A stretch of 17,337 nt of DNA from DASXMT01 sp035552655 (GTDB taxonomy: Bacteria > Actinomycetota > Acidimicrobiia > Acidimicrobiales > RAAP-2): contig DASZLD010000033.1 of assembly GCA_035552655.1 (NCBI GenBank), positions 1-17,337 of the forward strand, in the 5' to 3' direction. The translations under genes and the position numbers were made by a program. Positions 12,695 through 17,337 of the stretch are shown piece after piece (position 1 is the stretch's first letter; each line of letters starts with the position of its first letter). The notes below the pieces were generated by a model. That model did no database searches and was not told the DNA's origin. It worked only from the letters and a program-made list of their open reading frames with translations.

Positions 12695-14830
12695 ATGACC
12701 ACCGACGAACCCTCCCGCAGCCCGGCCACGGCGTGGGACGCGGCCTCCACGCCGGTGACCCAGGGCATCCCCGTCGAGGTCCCGTCGGTCTCAGGTGGGC
12801 ATCGATATCTTCCCGCCCTCGACGGCCTCCGGGCCTTCGCCGTCCTCGGCGTCATGGCCTACCACTTCAATTACCACTGGGCCAACGGTGGGTACCTGGG
12901 CGTCGACTTCTTCTTCGTGCTCTCCGGCTTCCTGATCACCAGCCTGCTGGCGGGGGAATGGGTCTCCACCCGGCGGATCAAGTTGCGGACGTTCTGGTCC
13001 CGTCGAGCCAAGCGGCTCCTGCCCGCCGTTCTGGTGCTGCTCCTGGTCCTCACCGTGTACGCCTGGCTGGGCGGCCCCAACATCACCACGGACACCTTCC
13101 GGCCCGATGCCATCGCCACCCTCTTCTATTACGCCAACTGGCACCTGGTGTTCACCCACCAGTCGTACTTCGCCCAGTTCCAGCTGCCCTCGCCCTTGAA
13201 GCACACCTGGTCCCTGGCCATCGAGGAGCAGTTCTACCTGGTGTGGCCGCTCATCGCCCTGGCCATGTTCAAGCTGGGCAAGCGGAGGCGCTCGCGTGGA
13301 CCCCGGGCCTTCCCCCGGCGTCTGGCCCTGATCGTGACCACGATCCTGGCCGTGGCCTCGGCCGCCGAGATGGCCCTGCTCTACCGCCAGGGCGTGGACC
13401 CCTCCCGGATCTACTACGGCACCGACACCCGCGCCTTCGAGCTGTTCATCGGGGCCATTCTGGCCCTGATCGTCACCGCCCGGCCCGACCACTCGGCTCG
13501 GGTCCGGAAGGCGTTGCACGTGGTGGGCCCGATCGCCGCCGTCGCCCTCGGCTATCTGTGGGTCACGGCCGGCGACAACCAGGGCAACCCGGCGGCCTGG
13601 ATGTACCGGGGAGGCCTGGTGGTGGCCGGGATCTTGGCCGCCCTCATCATCGCCAGCGTGGCCCAGCCCAGCTCGGGGCCCCTCGGCGCCGTCATGTCCA
13701 TCTCCCCGTTGCGGTGGATCGGCCGCATCTCCTACGGCCTCTATCTGTGGCACTGGCCGGTGTACGTGCTCATGACCGACATCACCACCGGCCTCAACGG
13801 GACTCCGCTGCTCATCGCCCGGCTGGCCGCCACCTTCGGAGCAGCCACCATCAGCTTCTACCTGATCGAGCGACCGGTCCGCCGTTACCACTGGAAGGGA
13901 TGGCCGTTCCTGGCCGCCACCGTCTCGGCCGTCGGCATCACCGCCGTGGTCATCGTGGTGGGCACCCTGCCCGAGGCCGTGGCCGTCGGCCCCCCACCCG
14001 ACTGGGCCTCGGTGAAGGTGGTCTCGACCACCGCCCGCCCCGATCCGCTCCCGGCGCCGATCGTGCTCCCGGCCGGCACCGTGATCTCCCCGTCCCAACC
14101 GCTTCGGGTCATCACCATCGGCGACAGCGTCATGTGGGATGCGGAGCTGGGTATCAGCGCCGCATTGGGGGCCACCAAGGAGGTGACCGTGTCCACCCAC
14201 GGGTTTCCGGGGTGGGGACTGATCAACGACCCGAACTACCGGCAGGACCTGACCAAGACCATCGACCAGACCCACCCTCAGTTGATCCTGGCCATGTGGT
14301 CGTGGGACAACGCCTTTGCCGCCGCCCATCCCGACGCCTACCGGAAGATCATCACCAACGCCATCAACACCATGCTGACGCCCGGGGACGGGGTGGATGG
14401 GATCGCCTTCATCCAGTTCCCCACGGTCGGACCCCATGGCTTCATCATCGACCCCGGCGTGCGCGAGGCCCAGACCGAGCTCCAGAACAACCAGACCCAG
14501 GATTGGACCAATCTGGTGTCGTCGGTGGCGGCGCGGTATCCGGGCCGGGTGACCGTCTTGGACACCGCCTCCTCCCTGGAGCTGAACGGCCAGTTCTCGC
14601 CGTGGCTGCCCACCGTCAACGGGGGGTGGATCCGGGTCAGAAAGACCGACAACACCCATCTCTGTCCGTCCGGGGCTGCCGTGCTGGGTGCGGCGGTGAC
14701 CCAGCAGCTGACCCCGATGTTCAACCTGCCACCGCCGGCGCCGGGATGGATCAACAGCAGCTGGACGTCGGACGTGAACCGGTACAACACGCCGCCCGAT
14801 CTGTGCCCGAACGATCAACCGACCTCATGA
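12695..14830 (+). CDS. acyltransferase family protein with C-terminal SGNH domain (OafA/YrhL type)
   Basis: This membrane O-acyltransferase has 711 residues. The Acyltransferase_3 part (about 35-430, ten or more helices) begins RYLPALDGLRAFAVLGVMAY with His57, then FFFVLSGFLIT (72-82), HTWSLAIEEQFYLVWPL (170-186) and ISYGLYLWHWPVY (345-357). A periplasmic SGNH hydrolase-like part follows (about 468-700): GDS at 476-478 with Ser478, a WSWDN at 535-539 in the place of block III, and DNTH at 652-655 giving Asp652 and His655. Fused proteins of this kind transfer acetyl or related groups from a cytoplasmic donor onto surface polysaccharide, with the SGNH part as final transferase. I chose ATG 12695 because the sequence upstream of it has no family match. 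The gene precedes glycosyltransferase genes, so an envelope glycan is the likely acceptor. Confidence 0.95.
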   Translation: MTTDEPSRSPATAWDAASTPVTQGIPVEVPSVSGGHRYLPALDGLRAFAVLGVMAYHFNYHWANGGYLGVDFFFVLSGFLITSLLAGEWVSTRRIKLRTFWSRRAKRLLPAVLVLLLVLTVYAWLGGPNITTDTFRPDAIATLFYYANWHLVFTHQSYFAQFQLPSPLKHTWSLAIEEQFYLVWPLIALAMFKLGKRRRSRGPRAFPRRLALIVTTILAVASAAEMALLYRQGVDPSRIYYGTDTRAFELFIGAILALIVTARPDHSARVRKALHVVGPIAAVALGYLWVTAGDNQGNPAAWMYRGGLVVAGILAALIIASVAQPSSGPLGAVMSISPLRWIGRISYGLYLWHWPVYVLMTDITTGLNGTPLLIARLAATFGAATISFYLIERPVRRYHWKGWPFLAATVSAVGITAVVIVVGTLPEAVAVGPPPDWASVKVVSTTARPDPLPAPIVLPAGTVISPSQPLRVITIGDSVMWDAELGISAALGATKEVTVSTHGFPGWGLINDPNYRQDLTKTIDQTHPQLILAMWSWDNAFAAAHPDAYRKIITNAINTMLTPGDGVDGIAFIQFPTVGPHGFIIDPGVREAQTELQNNQTQDWTNLVSSVAARYPGRVTVLDTASSLELNGQFSPWLPTVNGGWIRVRKTDNTHLCPSGAAVLGAAVTQQLTPMFNLPPPAPGWINSSWTSDVNRYNTPPDLCPNDQPTS

Positions 14831-14871
14831 GGCCCGAACCGCTGCTTCGGTGGTCAATCCGGCCCGTTGAG

Positions 14872-14885
14872 TAGTCTGAGCCGTC
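14872..14885 (+). promoter_or_regulatory. candidate leaderless -10 of the GT39-like gene
   Basis: TAGTCT (14872-14877) fits TAnnnT and lies eight bases before ATG 14886, with no Shine-Dalgarno sequence. A start at the ATG would give the glycosyltransferase operon its own promoter within the 55-bp gap after the acyltransferase gene. Confidence 0.4.
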
Positions 14886-16247
14886 ATGAGATTGCCCCGA
14901 GGCACCGGCGGACGGAGATGGTGGCCGTGGCTGACCGTGTGGACAGTCGTCGGTCTGGGCATCCGTCTGGGCAGCGTCTACGGGCGTCCGAACCGGGTCC
15001 CCGGGGGTGATCCCGGGTACAACTGGGGGGTAGCCAACCTGCTGGTGGCGGGCAAGGGCTTCATCGACCCGCTGTCGTACAACTTCCACCACCAGCACGT
15101 CGTCCTCCAGACCGCGGGCTGGCCCCCCGGCTGGTCGTTCGTCCTGGCCATCCCCATCTTCTTCGGCTTCCATTCGTTCTTCGCCGCCCGCATCTGGGCC
15201 TGCATCATCGGGGCGGCGGCCATCGTCGTCTGCGGCCTGGCCGGCCGCGAGATCGGCGGCCGTCGGGTGGGGCTGATCGCCGCCTTCCTCCTGGCCATCT
15301 ACCCCAACGTCTGGATGAACGACGAGCTGGCCTCGTCCGAGGCGCTCTCCCCGCTGATCGTGGCCCTCATCTTGTGGACGGCGTACCGGTTCTGGCGCCA
15401 CCCGACCAAGTGGAACGTCGTCGCCCTCGGGGCCTCCATCGGCTTTGCCGCCCTGTGCCGGGACGAGCTGGCCCTGTTGATCGTGTTGCTCGCCCTCCCC
15501 CTCATCCTGTTGGCCAAGTCGGTCACCTGGCGCAAGCGGATCGTGCTGCTGGTGTTGGCCGGTGCGTCGGCCGGCATCCTGGTCTTCCCCTGGGTGGGCT
15601 ACAACTTCAGCCGCTTCGACAAACCGGTGTACATCAGCGATGGGCTGGGCCCCACGCTGGCCTCGGCCAATTGCGGCATCACCTATTCGGGCACCTATGA
15701 GGGGTACTGGTCGCTCGACTGCATGAAGGGAGTGGTGTACAAGTACACGCCCACCGCTGACGAATCGGTCAACTACGCCAATGCGGAAAAGGTGGGCATG
15801 AAGTACATCCGCGCCCACGAGGGCGAGCTCCCGGCGGTGACCCTGGCCCGCATCGGTCGTGGCTTCGGCTTCTTCCACCCTCTCCAGCAGGTGCGACTGG
15901 ACTCCTTCGTCGAGACCCGGCCTTACCGGTGGGCCCTGGTCGGGCTGGGGATGTACTACGTCTTCTTGGCCCTCTCCATCGGTGGGACCATCGTGCTCCG
16001 TCGACGCCGTATTCCCTCGTTCCCGTTGTGGGCCGTGGGCGTGGACGTGCTGTCCGTCTTCGTCCTCAGCTTCGGCCAGACCCGTTATCGCATCACGTTC
16101 GAGGTATCGCTGGTGCTCATGTCGGCTGTCCAGATCGAGTGGTTCTGGTCCAAGCTGTTCCCCGCCCGCCGACATTCGAAGACGACGACCGGGGATGAAG
16201 CGCTCCAACCGCCCGAGCTGGCGGACCCCGTTCCCGTGGGGGCCTAG
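14886..16247 (+). CDS. GT39-like membrane glycosyltransferase (GT-C fold, ArnT/PMT family)
   Basis: This integral membrane protein of 453 residues has about ten helices. The first helix (about 13-31) is followed by a periplasmic loop with GGDPGYNWGVANLLVAGKGF. Asp42 there takes the position of the catalytic Asp of GT-C enzymes. Next come PPGWSFVLAIPIFFG and ARIWACIIGAAAIVV, and then YPNVWMNDELASSEALSPL, which matches the PMT_2 pattern of a conserved acidic pair after the third helix. A periplasmic domain (about 245-310) holds two cysteines (SANCGITYSG and SLDCMKGV) that could pair. The enzyme probably uses a polyprenyl-phosphate sugar made by the GT2 enzyme encoded three bases downstream. The ATG at 14886 is the only reasonable start. 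The sugar and acceptor are unknown. Confidence 0.9.
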   Translation: MRLPRGTGGRRWWPWLTVWTVVGLGIRLGSVYGRPNRVPGGDPGYNWGVANLLVAGKGFIDPLSYNFHHQHVVLQTAGWPPGWSFVLAIPIFFGFHSFFAARIWACIIGAAAIVVCGLAGREIGGRRVGLIAAFLLAIYPNVWMNDELASSEALSPLIVALILWTAYRFWRHPTKWNVVALGASIGFAALCRDELALLIVLLALPLILLAKSVTWRKRIVLLVLAGASAGILVFPWVGYNFSRFDKPVYISDGLGPTLASANCGITYSGTYEGYWSLDCMKGVVYKYTPTADESVNYANAEKVGMKYIRAHEGELPAVTLARIGRGFGFFHPLQQVRLDSFVETRPYRWALVGLGMYYVFLALSIGGTIVLRRRRIPSFPLWAVGVDVLSVFVLSFGQTRYRITFEVSLVLMSAVQIEWFWSKLFPARRHSKTTTGDEALQPPELADPVPVGA

Positions 16248-16250
16248 CCG

Positions 16251-17015
16251 ATGATCGGGGGGGCGAAGCCCGGAACAGACGTGCTGATCGTCCTGCCCGC
16301 CTGGAACGAGGAGGACTCGGTCGGCCTGGTGGTGAAAGAGGCCCACGACGCCTTGCCCGAGGCGCGGATCCTGGTGGTGAACGACGGATCGACCGATCGC
16401 ACCGCCGAGGTGGCCCGGGAGGCCGGAGCCACGGTCATCTCCAATCCCTTCAACCTGGGGGTGGGCGGGGCCATGCGGGTCGGCTTCCGCTACGCCCGGT
16501 CCCACGGCTACTCGAGCCTGGTGCAGGTGGACGCCGACGGCCAGCACGATCCTCGAGACATCGGTCGGCTGGTGTCGGTGCTGGACCGGGGGCCCGAGCC
16601 TCACGTGGTGATCGGCGCCCGGTTCTCGGGGACGGGGGACTTCTCCGTCCCGTGGGCACGACGTCTGGCCATGCGGGTCCTGGCCGTCTACCTCTCCCAC
16701 GTCACCGGTACCTCCCTCACCGATGTGACGTCGGGGTTCCGGGCCCACAATCCTGCCGCCATCGACCTGTTCGCCCAGGCGTACCCGGCCGATTACCTGG
16801 CCGACACGGTCGAGTCGCTGGTGATCAGCACCCGGGCCGGCGGCCGCGTCACCCAGGTCCCCGTGGCCATGCGCCACCGCTACGGGGGTGCCCCCAGTCA
16901 GTCGAGCCCGTGGGCCATGGCCTACCTGTTCCGGGTCATGGTCATGCTGCTCATCAATGCCGTCCGCCATCAGCCGGCCCGAGAGCGCGCCACGGCACCG
17001 GAGGCGCCGGCATGA
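16251..17015 (+). CDS. GT2 family glycosyltransferase, polyprenyl-phosphate sugar synthase-like (DPM1 type)
   Basis: This GT-A fold enzyme of 254 residues is predicted to move a sugar from a nucleotide donor to a polyprenyl phosphate at the inner face of the membrane. Motifs are VLIVLPAWNEEDSVG (11-25), LVVNDGSTDRT (41-51) and VQVDADGQHDP (91-101) with the metal-binding Asp94-x-Asp96. The acceptor-side segment SLTDVTSGFRAHNPAAID follows later. It lacks the long C-terminal membrane domain of ArnC/GtrB proteins; only a short hydrophobic helix (about 220-238) is present, as in soluble DPM1-type enzymes. ATG 16251 lies three bases after the preceding stop, with a GGGGG run as a possible ribosome site. 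The gene ends in an ATGA overlap with the DUF2304 gene. Mannose is likely by analogy but not proven. Confidence 0.94.
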   Translation: MIGGAKPGTDVLIVLPAWNEEDSVGLVVKEAHDALPEARILVVNDGSTDRTAEVAREAGATVISNPFNLGVGGAMRVGFRYARSHGYSSLVQVDADGQHDPRDIGRLVSVLDRGPEPHVVIGARFSGTGDFSVPWARRLAMRVLAVYLSHVTGTSLTDVTSGFRAHNPAAIDLFAQAYPADYLADTVESLVISTRAGGRVTQVPVAMRHRYGGAPSQSSPWAMAYLFRVMVMLLINAVRHQPARERATAPEAPA

Positions 17016-17337
17016 CCGGCGTCCACATCATCGCCCTGGTGGCCGCGGTGGTCACGCTGACCGTCATCATCGAGCTGTCGCGGAGGAGCCAGCTCCGCAA
17101 CAAGTACACGGTGGTCTGGCTGCTGGTCGGTCTGGTCATCGCCGTGTTCGCCATCGCCCCGGGGATGTTCAACTACATCGCCCACGGGTTGGGCGTGAAG
17201 AGCCCACCCAACCTCTTGGTGGTGGTGGCCGCCCTCTTCCTCCTCATGGTCTGCGTGTACCTCAGCTGGGAGGCCGGACGGCAAGAAGACAAGACGCGGG
17301 TCCTGGCCGAGGAGGTGGCCCTCTTGCGCAACGAGCT
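17012..17337 (+). CDS. DUF2304 domain-containing membrane protein (partial, runs off the window)
   Basis: The 108 visible codons lack a stop before the window ends. The protein has three hydrophobic helices (about 5-20, 34-51 and 68-86). LSRRSQLRNKYTVVWLLVGL links the first two, and HGLGVKSPPNLL precedes the third. A charged tail follows (EDKTRVLAEEVALLRNE), which looks like a short coiled coil. This layout is typical of DUF2304 proteins of about 115-130 residues, so few residues are missing. Such genes commonly sit beside GT2 polyprenyl-phosphate sugar synthases. A membrane partner or anchor for the enzyme is a plausible but unproven role. The start ATG overlaps the GT2 stop as ATGA, which implies translational coupling. 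Confidence 0.88.
   Translation, partial: MTGVHIIALVAAVVTLTVIIELSRRSQLRNKYTVVWLLVGLVIAVFAIAPGMFNYIAHGLGVKSPPNLLVVVAALFLLMVCVYLSWEAGRQEDKTRVLAEEVALLRNE

Noticed and set aside
12791..14818. Open frame of 675 codons opposite the acyltransferase gene
   Set aside because: It has the same low-information composition (GGDG, DEDG, HHDD runs) and lies wholly within a gene with strong family motifs.
14751..16970. Very long open frame (739 codons) on the minus strand opposite the glycosyltransferase genes
   Set aside because: The translation is dominated by Gly, His, Asp, Gln and Arg with no domain or hydrophobic pattern. It is the mirror of third-position GC in the real plus-strand genes, which have clear motifs.

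Overview
The window is high-GC, gene-dense DNA with short gaps. Several traits point to a high-GC actinobacterium: a probable F420-dependent oxidoreductase, GTG starts, apparently leaderless genes, DrrAB-type exporters and Thr/Pro-rich extracellular linkers (VPPTTTTT repeats). The linkers are what I associate with class Acidimicrobiia, but that class assignment is inference. I see no rRNA, tRNA, CRISPR array, insertion sequence, phage gene or integrase. No gap between genes exceeds 300 bp.

Left part (1-4585). A Rv2161c-like F420-dependent luciferase-family oxidoreductase (+) converges on a GT-C-like membrane protein (-), and their stop codons overlap. Next come an epoxide hydrolase with a complete catalytic triad (+) and a convergent DUF1697 gene (-). 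The junction between these two holds three degenerate copies of the hydrolase gene's 3' end.

Exporter unit (4655-7723). A DrrA-like ATPase and an ABC-2 permease are translationally coupled on the minus strand. A Pro-rich-tailed TetR regulator is divergent on the plus strand, with a YjbR-family gene behind it. The shared intergenic region carries two 13-bp direct repeats 18 bp apart, which overlap a candidate -10 of the exporter promoter. The layout fits a self-contained, TetR-controlled efflux pump.

Middle part (7734-10011). A lipoprotein of the secreted-repeat (COG4315) type, an atypical SDR/NmrA-like NAD(P)-binding protein and a second TetR gene all lie on the minus strand. The TetR and SDR genes overlap by ATGA, and two palindromes sit directly upstream of the TetR start. 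This looks like an autoregulated TetR-SDR operon.

Surface-protein part (10073-12452). A phosphodiester-glycosidase-like lipoprotein (+) converges on an unrecognised membrane-anchored protein (-). Both carry the same Thr/Pro linker, so the DNA holds a nearly identical 35-bp inverted repeat. A VOC-family gene lies upstream of the second protein.

Right part (12695-17337). A polysaccharide O-acyltransferase fused to an SGNH domain, a GT39-like mannosyltransferase-fold membrane protein, a GT2 polyprenyl-phosphate-sugar-synthase-like enzyme and a DUF2304 protein (cut by the window edge) run in one direction. Together they read as a cell-envelope glycan assembly and modification module.

I found no convincingly new system. 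The most promising items are the variant active-site motif in the phosphodiester-glycosidase-like lipoprotein, the two TetR operator regions, the recurring leaderless start architecture and the inverted linker repeats.
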